Below, one piece after another: positions 1 through 6,193 of a DNA stretch of 10,724 nt. The notes below the pieces were generated by a model. That model saw nothing but the letters and a program-made list of their open reading frames with translations. It was not told where the DNA came from and ran no database searches. The DNA comes from Clostridium sp. CAG:221. Lineage in GTDB: Bacteria > Bacillota > Clostridia > Clostridiales > Clostridiaceae. The stretch is taken from NCBI GenBank assembly GCA_000435835.1, contig FR883376.1, positions 1 through 10,724 of the forward strand. The letters run 5' to 3'. Position 1 is the stretch's first letter, and the number at the start of each line of letters is the position of its first letter. The position numbers and the translations under genes are program-made.

Positions 1-17
1 AATACTTAAAATTAAAT

Positions 18-50
18 TCCCGAAGGGAGCGTGGCGAAAGCCACTTTTTT
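18..50 (+). terminator. Rho-independent terminator of an upstream gene
   Basis: GTGGC (31-35), a GAAA tetraloop and GCCAC (40-44) form a compact hairpin followed directly by six T residues (45-50). This is a classic intrinsic terminator for a gene to the left of the window. A second small hairpin, TCCC-GAA-GGGA (18-28), abuts it. In clostridia the gene before spo0A is commonly spoIVB, but nothing of its coding sequence is visible here. Confidence 0.75.
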
Positions 51-110
51 AATAAAATAACAAAAATATTTCAAAATAATGTAAAAAAACTGTTATATTT
101 ATTTTTTTTA

Positions 111-119
111 TGGTATAAT
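111..119 (+). promoter_or_regulatory. Extended -10 promoter of spo0A
   Basis: TGG-TATAAT (111-119) is a perfect -10 hexamer with the TGn extension. That extension would compensate for the poor -35 seen 17 bases upstream (TGTTAT, 91-96). Transcription would start near 126 and give a leader of about 110 bases. I see no consensus 0A box (TGNCGAA) or sigma-H -35 (AGGA core) in this short upstream region, so autoregulation is not evident from sequence. Confidence 0.5.
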
Positions 120-234
120 ATACTCAATTAAATTAAAAAGTAGAAAAACAATTAATATTTAGTTTTAAAGTTTAAAATTATCTAATAAATAATTTTACAA
201 ATGACACTAAAAATAAGTAGAAAGGGAGAGAAAG

Positions 235-1041
235 ATGGAAGGAAATAAGATTTCAGTTTTAATTGCAGACGATAATAAAGAGTTTTGCAGTATATTAAAT
301 GATTATTTATTAAATCAAAGAGATATAGTTGTTACAGGAATAGCAAAGGATGGAAAAGAGGCTCTAACATTAATTGAGGAAAAACAACCTGATTTAGTTA
401 TTCTTGATATAATTATGCCTCATTTAGACGGATTAGGAGTTTTAGAAAGATTACAATCAATGAATCTTGAAAAATTCCCTAGAATTGTAGTTTTATCAGC
501 AGTAGGTCAAGATATGATCACTCAAAGAGCAATTACATTAGGAGCAGATTACTATGTAGTAAAACCATTTGACATGGACATATTTACTAAGAGAATTAGA
601 GATATGTTCAATGATAACGTTCCTACTGAGCCAGTAAGAAGACCAGTAGCAGTAACTGCAGTAGAAACTCCAGTTCAAAAAGGACCTGTAGATTTAGAAA
701 CAGAAATTACAAACATAATTCATGAGATAGGTGTTCCAGCACATATCAAAGGGTATATGTATTTAAGAGAAGCTATAACAATGGTTGTTAATGATATGGA
801 ACTTCTTTCAGCTGTAACAAAGGAATTATATCCTTCAATAGCTAAGAAGTACAACACAACAGCTTCAAGAGTAGAAAGAGCTATTAGACATGCTATTGAA
901 GTTGCTTGGGGAAGAGGTCAAATAGAAGCAATCAACAAGCTATTTGGCTATACAATTCACAATGATAAAGGCAAGCCAACAAATTCAGAATTTATTGCAA
1001 TCATTGCTGACAAGTTAAGACTTAAAAACAAAGTTAGCTAA
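235..1041 (+). CDS. spo0A: Sporulation master response regulator Spo0A
   Basis: Spo0A is the phosphorylation-activated transcription factor that commits endospore formers to sporulation and, in solventogenic clostridia, also controls solvent genes. The 268-residue length matches the family (about 267 in B. subtilis). The N-terminal receiver domain (about 5-126) has the acidic pair D12/D13, the phospho-acceptor D58 (LVILD), S88 and K110 before a proline. After a variable linker (about 127-152) comes the Spo0A-specific DNA-binding domain (about 153-265), with the helix-turn-helix region around 200-225 (IAKKYNTTASRVERAIRHA). The ATG is preceded by AAGGGAG (222-228) at good spacing. It is a single-gene unit, with its own extended -10 promoter and a long hairpin terminator at 1152-1203. 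No lesion is visible. Confidence 0.97.
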   Translation: MEGNKISVLIADDNKEFCSILNDYLLNQRDIVVTGIAKDGKEALTLIEEKQPDLVILDIIMPHLDGLGVLERLQSMNLEKFPRIVVLSAVGQDMITQRAITLGADYYVVKPFDMDIFTKRIRDMFNDNVPTEPVRRPVAVTAVETPVQKGPVDLETEITNIIHEIGVPAHIKGYMYLREAITMVVNDMELLSAVTKELYPSIAKKYNTTASRVERAIRHAIEVAWGRGQIEAINKLFGYTIHNDKGKPTNSEFIAIIADKLRLKNKVS

Positions 1042-1151
1042 AAGCTAGTGATAGAGCCGTTTCTGTAAAAGATTAAGCCAATAAACTATGTAAAAATAGT
1101 TTTGGAAATGGTGAGCTCATAGTGATAAATATATAAAATAAGTTAATTAAG
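1042..1151 (+). other. spo0A 3' untranslated region with a hairpin
   Basis: No coding potential is seen in these 110 bases. AAACTAT (1083-1089) and ATAGTTT (1096-1102) form a 7-bp stem with loop GTAAAA, and flanking CC (1078-1079) and GG (1104-1105) could extend it past small bulges. It lacks a T tract, so it is not a terminator. An 8-base direct repeat, TAGTGATA, occurs at 1047-1054 and 1119-1126. I match it to no RNA family; it is probably just the 3' part of the spo0A transcript. Confidence 0.3.
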
Positions 1152-1203
1152 AACACCTTTTATTTATTTGATTTAAAAATCAGTAAGTAGGAGGTGTTTT
1201 TTT
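1152..1203 (+). terminator. Long intrinsic terminator of spo0A
   Basis: AACACCT (1152-1158) pairs with AGGTGTT (1192-1198), and pairing continues inward through G-U and A-U pairs to the inner stem TGATT (1169-1173)/AATCA (1178-1182) with a TAAA loop. One unpaired T is needed near 1168. This gives an almost continuous stem of about 21 bp ending in a T run (1198-1203). It separates spo0A from the toxin island. Confidence 0.85.
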
Positions 1204-1436
1204 AGTTCCGAAAAATCAAAAACAATAAATAAAATAATAGGTATTGGTAAAGAAATATCCATAGCAACCAACAGTATATATGATTTATTAGATAATAAAC
1301 TATATAGCTTATAAGTAAGGGAAGATGATATCTGTTTGAGAGAGGTATATTAGTGACAGGTAATCTTCTAGAAAGAGACTGTAGATATATCATAGAAATT
1401 AACTGTAATTTTGTATCTAAAATTAGAAATAAGTAA
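1201..1436 (+). pseudogene. Probable remnant of a small gene upstream of the toxin
   Basis: No intact plus-strand gene is present, but two stretches read like real protein. One frame (1201-1314) ends in KEISIATNSIYDLLDNKLYSL and then a stop; after that stop the same frame gives VREDDICLREVY (1315-1350) and stops again. A different frame (1350-1436) gives GNLLERDCRYIIEINCNF and ends at a TAA at 1434. Together they suggest a small gene carrying at least one nonsense change and one frameshift, with no recognisable start. LXG-type toxin operons usually have small helical partner genes just upstream, so a decayed partner is possible, but that is inference and I recognise no family. Chance open frames in AT-rich DNA remain an alternative. 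From here to 1519 the only other signal is a TATAAT at 1477-1482 without a convincing -35. Confidence 0.35.
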
Positions 1437-1519
1437 GAAATATTAATAAAATATCTAATATTTGTAATAAAATGCAATATAATATTACTAATATAAATGG
1501 GTAAAAGAAAGTAGAGGAT

Positions 1520-3226
1520 ATGTTGAGAGAGTTAAGGGTAGATTATGGACAAGCTTCTATTGTAAAAAGTAACATGAGTATGTCACTAAGCTATTTAGAA
1601 GATGAAATATCAAAGATAAATAGTGCTATAAATGACATTGAGTCACTAAATAGAAGTTATGGAAAAACAAGTACCATATTAAATGAATTATATGATCAAA
1701 AGAAAAAGGCACAGCAATCATATGATGAAATGCAAGAGTTTAATGAAAAGTTCAGTAAGTTTATTAGTAATGTAAAAACAACTGATACGGAACTTGCTAA
1801 AAAGTTTACTTCTGATGTAAAAACATATTGTAAGAAAAATAATATTGAAATAACATCAGAACTTGATGCATTTTTAGATAAAGTACAAGTAGCGTTAGAT
1901 TTAGCAGGATGGCTTCCTATTGTAGGTGATGTGGCAGATGGAATTAATGCAGAAATTTCTTTATGTAGAGGAAATTATCTTGAAGCATTAATATGTGTAG
2001 TTGCCATGTTACCTTTTGGAGATATGTTAAAATCATTAAAATATGCAGATGAGGCAAAAGGAATTCTTAAATATGGTGATGAATTCTTAAAAGGAGTTAA
2101 AACTGTTGCAAAAGAAGGCTCAGAAAAGCTAAGTAAGCAAATGAGTAAGGTAATTAAAAGTGGCAAACTTGATAATGTTATTGCTTCTATGGATGCAGGG
2201 AAACATTACATAGTAAAAATGAGAGATGGAACAGTAACTGCCATAGAAAAAACAGGTTTGCCAGAAAAGATAAGAGTGTGTTTAGGTAATGGTTGTTTTA
2301 TTGCAGGAACATTAGTTACTACAAACTCAGGGTTAAAACCTATTGAAGAAATAAAAATAGGTGACTATGTACTGTCTAGAAATGAAGAAACTGGAGAAGA
2401 TTCATATAAGAAAGTAACAGATACCTTAGTTAGAAGTACTCAAGAAATATGTACAATAGAACTAGAAACTGGTAAAATTAAGTCAACTACAGGGCACCTT
2501 TTCATGGTTAAAGATAAGTGGTGGAAAGCAGCAGTTGAGTTAGTGGCAGGAGATATACTGCTAACTTCTGATGGAAAAGAACAAGTTGTAAAATCTATAA
2601 AAGTAGAAGAAAAGGGTTATCCAGTTACTACTTATAATTTAAGCGTTGAAGATAATCATACTTTCTTTGTAGGTACTGAGAAAGTATTAACTCATAATAC
2701 CACAAATATACTTAAGCAGTGTAATTTTGATAAGGAAGGTATAGACGAGGTTACAAAAAGTATTATAAATGACATAAGAAAACCTAGTTCCAAATTATCA
2801 GGTAAAAAAGTAGACTTAAAATGGCTAAGTGATAAATATAAGGCAGTAGAAATTGAAGGAACTGTAAAGATTAAGGGAGAAGTAAGAGATATTTCAAGGC
2901 GTGTGTATCAGACAAAAATAGATTGGGATTATATACCTAAGGACTCTTTGGCTAAAGGGCTAACAAATAAAGAGTTAGCGTTAAAAGGTAAGTCTCCATA
3001 TACAGTTGATAAAAATGGCATTGAAGCAAAGATAGAGTTACATCATTTAACCCAAGTAGAGGTTGGAAGTATGGTAGAAATAGTTGCAACTACACATGAT
3101 GAGTACACTAAAATTCTACATGGTTTAGTAGAAATAGGAGGAAGCTTTAGAAATAATATTACTTTAGATAAACAATATTCAAATTTTTTAAAGAAATATT
3201 GGAGATGGAGAGCTAAAAATTTATAA
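1520..3226 (+). CDS. Polymorphic toxin: LXG-like N-terminus, Hint domain, LHH nuclease
   Basis: This is a multidomain contact-dependent toxin of 568 residues. Residues about 1-115 are helical and coiled-coil-like with no signal peptide, resembling LXG/WXG100-type type VII secretion domains. Residues about 118-175 (LAGWLPIVGDVADGINAEISL) match the hydrophobic glycine-rich pretoxin segment common in Gram-positive polymorphic toxins. A Hint domain spans 259-393: it starts at C259 (CFIAGTLV), has the TTGH block (323-326) and ends VLTHN with H392/N393. After a linker, the C-terminal domain has W469, GLTNKE (480-485), ELHH (506-509) and LH (533-534). These fit the LHH family of HNH/EndoVII nuclease toxins, which cut DNA in target cells. 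By analogy the Hint domain would cleave to release the nuclease; that is inferred. Start: AGAGG (1513-1517) is only 2 bases from the ATG at 1520, so the next codon, TTG at 1523, may be the true start. The immunity gene follows 12 bases later. No secretion genes lie in the window. Confidence 0.85.
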   Translation: MLRELRVDYGQASIVKSNMSMSLSYLEDEISKINSAINDIESLNRSYGKTSTILNELYDQKKKAQQSYDEMQEFNEKFSKFISNVKTTDTELAKKFTSDVKTYCKKNNIEITSELDAFLDKVQVALDLAGWLPIVGDVADGINAEISLCRGNYLEALICVVAMLPFGDMLKSLKYADEAKGILKYGDEFLKGVKTVAKEGSEKLSKQMSKVIKSGKLDNVIASMDAGKHYIVKMRDGTVTAIEKTGLPEKIRVCLGNGCFIAGTLVTTNSGLKPIEEIKIGDYVLSRNEETGEDSYKKVTDTLVRSTQEICTIELETGKIKSTTGHLFMVKDKWWKAAVELVAGDILLTSDGKEQVVKSIKVEEKGYPVTTYNLSVEDNHTFFVGTEKVLTHNTTNILKQCNFDKEGIDEVTKSIINDIRKPSSKLSGKKVDLKWLSDKYKAVEIEGTVKIKGEVRDISRRVYQTKIDWDYIPKDSLAKGLTNKELALKGKSPYTVDKNGIEAKIELHHLTQVEVGSMVEIVATTHDEYTKILHGLVEIGGSFRNNITLDKQYSNFLKKYWRWRAKNL

Positions 3227-3238
3227 GAGGTGAATTAA

Positions 3239-3661
3239 ATGAATAATAAAATTATTGATATGATAAAGCGATATGGAGAAGAAAATGATTTTTATGGAAA
3301 AATAAGTGAAGATGATATTAAATTGGTTGAGAAGAGTCTTGGTATAATATTTCCAGAAAGCTATAAATGGTTTATACTTAATTATGGTTCAGGAGGTATA
3401 TGTGGAGTTGAAATTTTAGGGATAGAAAATAAAGAAGATTCATCTGTAATCCATGTAACAGAAAGGTATAGAAAGTTGGGATTAGAGAATGGATGTATAG
3501 TAATTGAAGATTTAGGAGAATTTATAATTTGTATTGATACAAATGATGGAGATAAGATAATTAGATGGGATAGAGTAAATAAAAATAAAGAATACAGATA
3601 TGATGATTTTTATGAATATTTAATAGATACGTTTCAAGAAGCAATAGATAATTGGGATTAA
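3239..3661 (+). CDS. SUKH (SMI1/KNR4) family immunity protein
   Basis: This is a small cytoplasmic protein (140 residues) expected to bind and neutralise the nuclease encoded just upstream. The SUKH signature is clear: an N-terminal helix with LVEKSLGIIFPESYKWFIL (29-47), then NYGSGGICGVEILG (48-61), matching the family pattern Lxxxlg-xxP-xxYxxFlxxyGgg. An acidic C-terminal half contains IVIEDLGEFIICIDTNDG (86-103). SUKH proteins are the most common immunity partners of polymorphic nuclease toxins. Its ribosome binding site AAGAGGTG (3225-3232) overlaps the toxin stop codon, so translation is probably coupled, as expected for a toxin/antidote pair. It is acidic and single-domain, with no transmembrane segment. 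Confidence 0.88.
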   Translation: MNNKIIDMIKRYGEENDFYGKISEDDIKLVEKSLGIIFPESYKWFILNYGSGGICGVEILGIENKEDSSVIHVTERYRKLGLENGCIVIEDLGEFIICIDTNDGDKIIRWDRVNKNKEYRYDDFYEYLIDTFQEAIDNWD

Positions 3662-3724
3662 AGCTAGATGCAAAAATCTCTTAAATTTAAAAGCAATTTC
3701 TAGTTGAGAAAATTAAAAAATGCT

Positions 3725-3787
3725 TAATGGGGTACGTTTCAAGAAGTCTTAACTAAGTTATGTGAGAGGTTTCAGACATCAAGGTGA
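3725..3787 (+). pseudogene. Truncated 3' end of a second SUKH-like immunity gene
   Basis: The 14-base string TACGTTTCAAGAAG in the SUKH gene (3628-3641) recurs at 3733-3746. Both copies are read in the same frame as T-F-Q-E. The second copy continues open to a TGA at 3785-3787 (TFQEVLTKLCERFQTSR), while upstream an in-frame TAA at 3725-3727 cuts it off. It looks like the C-terminus of a related immunity gene whose body has been deleted. Toxin loci often carry such orphan or duplicated immunity cassettes. The stretch 3662-3724 before it shows nothing else recognisable. The short match could be chance, hence the moderate confidence. Confidence 0.45.
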
Positions 3788-3837
3788 AATGTCAAAAATA
3801 AAAAAGTAAAGGAGAAATTATAAAGAGAAGAATTAAA

Positions 3838-3882
3838 AATCCAAAAACATTTTGATTATTTCAAGTGTTTTTGGATTTTTTT
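3838..3882 (+). terminator. Intrinsic terminator of the toxin/immunity unit
   Basis: AATCCAAAAACATTT on the left (about 3838-3852) pairs with AAGTGTTTTTGGATT on the right (about 3863-3877), a 15-bp stem with one G-U pair and a loop of about 10 bases. The stem runs into a T tract (3876-3882). It closes the toxin island on the right. Confidence 0.85.
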
Positions 3883-4031
3883 ATGATACTAATACACTTA
3901 AATAATATACTCGTAAATGCTAAATAAAATGAATAAAATATAAAAATTCACCGTACATAAATTAAAGAATCAATATATAATGTAAAATTTGTTTTAATTT
4001 TACTGTTTTTTGTGTACAATTAATATAAGAA

Positions 4032-4059
4032 TTGATGAACAATGGTATTATTATATAAG
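4032..4059 (+). promoter_or_regulatory. Possible sigma-A promoter of the acetyltransferase gene
   Basis: TTGATG (4032-4037), a 16-base spacer and TATAAG (4054-4059) give a reasonable vegetative promoter about 35 bases before the start codon. In AT-rich DNA such matches are frequent, so this is tentative. The rest of the gap, 3883-4031, shows no gene or structure I can support. Confidence 0.35.
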
Positions 4060-4093
4060 TTAATTGATCAAATAATGAAAGGATAAAATTCAA

Positions 4094-4696
4094 ATGACAG
4101 TTTTAGAAATAATGAAAATGAATAAAGAATATTGTTTAAGATATGATGAAATACCTAATGAATTGCAGATAAAAGCTAAAACACTTTGTTGGGAATATAA
4201 CCAGAGTTCTCCTATGGAGGATGAGAAAAGAAAAGAAATCTTAGAAAAATTACTGGGAACATATCACCCTTTAACTTTTATTGAACCATCTTTCCGTTGT
4301 GATTATGGATTTAATATACATACACATGGATTAACTTTTATCAATTATAATTGTGTTATATTAGATACATCTCCAGTTAATATTGGGGCCAATGTGTTTA
4401 TTGCACCAGGTGTATGTATTGCTTGTGCTGGTCATCCAATTGATGTAGCACAAAGAAATGAAGGAATATGTACATCTAAAGCAATTACCATTGGTGATGA
4501 TGTATGGATAGGAGCAAATTCTACAGTTTGTGGAGGAGTTACAATTGGAAAGGGAAGCGTTATCGGAGCTGGTAGTGTAGTAACTAAAGATATTCCTGAA
4601 GGAGTAGTAGCAGTAGGTAATCCATGCCGTGTATTACGTAAGGTTACAGAAGCAGATAGAGTTGAGTTAAGTGCTACATATAGCAAAACTATATAA
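4094..4696 (+). CDS. Maltose/galactoside-type O-acetyltransferase (hexapeptide repeat)
   Basis: This cytoplasmic enzyme transfers acetyl from acetyl-CoA to a sugar hydroxyl, in the LacA/Maa/NodL group of left-handed beta-helix acetyltransferases. The N-terminal helical cap has the family pattern ending in LCWEYNQSSP (31-40) and LLGTYHP (53-59). The hexapeptide repeats run from about 70 to 180, for example INYNCVILD, VNIGANVFIAPG, ITIGDDVWIGANSTVCGGVTIG and SVIGAGSVVTKDIP. The catalytic histidine is H114 in AGHPID. The VVAVGNPCRVLR motif (171-182) closes the fold. A length of 200 residues is normal (Maa is about 183, LacA 203). The ribosome binding site AAAGGA (4078-4083) lies 10 bases upstream. 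The actual sugar substrate cannot be told from sequence; detoxification of non-metabolised sugars is the usual proposal. It stands alone, convergent with brnQ. Confidence 0.9.
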   Translation: MTVLEIMKMNKEYCLRYDEIPNELQIKAKTLCWEYNQSSPMEDEKRKEILEKLLGTYHPLTFIEPSFRCDYGFNIHTHGLTFINYNCVILDTSPVNIGANVFIAPGVCIACAGHPIDVAQRNEGICTSKAITIGDDVWIGANSTVCGGVTIGKGSVIGAGSVVTKDIPEGVVAVGNPCRVLRKVTEADRVELSATYSKTI

Positions 4697-4716
4697 AGAG
4701 ATATTAGATAAAAAGA

Positions 4717-4758
4717 AAGGAGCTGGCACCAAAGTGCTAGCTCCTTGTTGTTTTTTTT
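4717..4758. terminator. Bidirectional terminator between acetyltransferase and brnQ
   Basis: AGGAGCTGGCAC (4718-4729), a CAAA loop and GTGCTAGCTCCT (4734-4745) give a stem of 13 bp with one G-U pair. On the plus strand it is followed by a T-rich tail (4745-4758). On the minus strand the bases beyond it read CTTTTTATC, so it can also stop brnQ transcripts. The brnQ stop codon (4757-4759) is right at its edge. Confidence 0.85.
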
Positions 4759-6007
4759 ATTTATTTTCATTTTTAAATATTAACTGACCTATGATCATTG
4801 CTAAAGCAGTTGGTAAAAGCCATCCAAATCCTATAGATGCTAGTGGTAAGAAGTTTAAGTTTAATCCTGGTATTAATAATAGTATAGAAAAGACTAAAGA
4901 AGTATATACTCCTAATCTACCAGCTTTTATCTTAATGTGCTTATGTAGTAAAGCGAAAACTATTATAGTAATAGAAACAGGATATAAAAGATTTAATATA
5001 GGTGATGAGAAAACTACAATATTATCAACACCAAGTAAAGCAACTGCAAAGCTTACTATAGATATTGCTAAAACATTAAACTTGTAAGATAATTTACCTT
5101 TAGTAATTGTTTCAAAATAGTCTGCTCCAGCAGTTATTAAACCTATAGAAGTTGTTAAACAAGCAAGTGCCATTGCTACTCCTATAAGAATTGGACCAGC
5201 ACTTCCAAGGACATTTTTAGCAATTAAAACTAAAAGAGAAGTTTTATTTATGTCACCAGATACAAGTCCAGATGTTTGAGCACCAATATATGTAATTCCT
5301 CCGTATACAAAGGCAAGACCAATAACAGCAACTAAACTACCTATAAAAAGTACTTTAGACATTTCTTTGCCTTTATATCCTTTATTTTTAATGGATGAAG
5401 TTATTATAGCAGCAAAAAGTAAAGCTGCAAGAGCATCCATAGTTTGATAACCTTCTAAAAGTGAATAAGCAAATACCCCTGTATCATTATTTGGTAAAAT
5501 AGCACCAATTGGCATAAATATACCTTTAATAATAAGTACTACTAAAATAATTATTAAAGCAGGTGTTAAGAACTTACCTATAGTGTCAATAATTGATGAT
5601 CTTTTTAATACTAAGACAATATTAATTATAAAGTAAGCTAAAATCACTAACCATGCTGGAATTGCAGGGAAAAATGGATTTATAGCTACTTCAAAAGTAG
5701 TTGCTGCGGTTCTTGGAACTGCAAGTAATGGTCCAATAGATAAAAATAAAACTGAAGTAAAAATTATAGCAAATTTCTTACTTATCTTTTCAGCAATACC
5801 TTCAAATGTTCCATCTCCTTTTGAACAAGCAAGTATAGCTAAAAGAGGTAAACCAACGCCTGTAATTATGAAACCAAGCATACCAATAAAATATTGTGAG
5901 CCAAGTTGATATCCAAGATGACCAGGGAAAATTAAATTACCTGCGCCAAAAAACATTGAGAATAAAGCAAATCCAATTATAATTGCATCTTTTGTTGTTT
6001 TTTTCAT
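4757..6007 (-). CDS. brnQ: Branched-chain amino acid transporter BrnQ
   Basis: BrnQ is a cation-coupled inner-membrane symporter for leucine, isoleucine and valine (LIVCS family). The protein has about 12 hydrophobic segments over about 416 residues, the usual length. The N-terminal hallmark FALFSMFFGAGNLIFPGHLG is present, with FFGAGNLIFP near residues 19-28 when counted from the ATG at 6007. Further conserved stretches include VPRTAATTFE and LEGYQTMDALAALLFA. Start choice: the frame is open to a TTG at 6019, but AAAGGA (minus strand, 6025-6020) touches that TTG with no spacing, whereas the ATG at 6007 is 12 bases away, so I prefer the ATG. The leader is only about 45 bases and shows no T-box. 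It is transcribed alone, divergent from the lipoprotein gene. Confidence 0.93.
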   Translation of the reverse strand: MKKTTKDAIIIGFALFSMFFGAGNLIFPGHLGYQLGSQYFIGMLGFIITGVGLPLLAILACSKGDGTFEGIAEKISKKFAIIFTSVLFLSIGPLLAVPRTAATTFEVAINPFFPAIPAWLVILAYFIINIVLVLKRSSIIDTIGKFLTPALIIILVVLIIKGIFMPIGAILPNNDTGVFAYSLLEGYQTMDALAALLFAAIITSSIKNKGYKGKEMSKVLFIGSLVAVIGLAFVYGGITYIGAQTSGLVSGDINKTSLLVLIAKNVLGSAGPILIGVAMALACLTTSIGLITAGADYFETITKGKLSYKFNVLAISIVSFAVALLGVDNIVVFSSPILNLLYPVSITIIVFALLHKHIKIKAGRLGVYTSLVFSILLLIPGLNLNFLPLASIGFGWLLPTALAMIIGQLIFKNENK

Positions 6008-6058
6008 TTTTGTAATCAATCCTTTGTTTTAATATAATTTTTTTAACATAACGTTTAA

Positions 6059-6086
6059 AGTATATCATTATTTTAAAAAAAGTCAC
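6059..6086 (-). promoter_or_regulatory. Promoter of brnQ
   Basis: Read on the minus strand, GTGACT (6086-6081), a 16-base spacer and TATACT (6064-6059) form a good vegetative promoter: 4 of 6 matches at -35 and 5 of 6 at -10. The start would be near 6052. No clear repressor operator is visible beside it. Confidence 0.5.
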
Positions 6087-6096
6087 AGGAATTTTA

Positions 6097-6125
6097 TTGA
6101 AATAACTAATTATATTTTAGATATT
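6097..6125 (+). promoter_or_regulatory. Possible promoter of the lipoprotein gene
   Basis: TTGAAA (6097-6102), 17 bases, then GATATT (6120-6125). A perfect TATAAT also occurs at 6132-6137 but lacks a good -35. The element lies back to back with the brnQ promoter, only about 10 bases apart, so a regulator bound here could affect both genes. Confidence 0.3.
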
Positions 6126-6193
6126 AGTAAATATAATACTATTAGGTGAATATGTATTTTAAAGTCAATAAATTATAGAAGGATGGAATATGT

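Noticed and set aside
51..234. 0A boxes or a sigma-H promoter upstream of spo0A
   Set aside because: I searched by eye for TGNCGAA in both orientations and for an AGGA-type -35 and found no convincing match; only the extended -10 element is supportable.
1202..1477. Minus-strand open frame of 91 codons
   Set aside because: It is made almost only of AT-rich codons (I, L, Y, F), has no good ribosome binding site and lies over the proposed plus-strand remnant.
1975..2166. Minus-strand open frame inside the toxin gene
   Set aside because: It is antisense to a clearly coding, domain-bearing frame and has no independent signals.
2294..2698. Reading the Hint region as a splicing intein
   Set aside because: There is no homing endonuclease and the flanks are toxin modules rather than a split host enzyme. 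The arrangement is that of a pretoxin Hint domain.
3628..3746. 14-base repeat as an integrase attachment (att) pair
   Set aside because: Both copies are in the same coding phase as T-F-Q-E, the interval is only about 105 bases and no integrase is adjacent. A gene remnant explains it better.
3789..3809. Six-codon reading frame after AAGGTG
   Set aside because: It is too short to call a gene and lies in the debris before the terminator.
4432..4770. Minus-strand open frame over the acetyltransferase
   Set aside because: It is antisense to hexapeptide-repeat coding sequence; its apparent pattern mirrors those repeats.
4791..5087. Plus-strand open frame inside brnQ
   Set aside because: It is a shadow of the transporter gene on the other strand; no family features.
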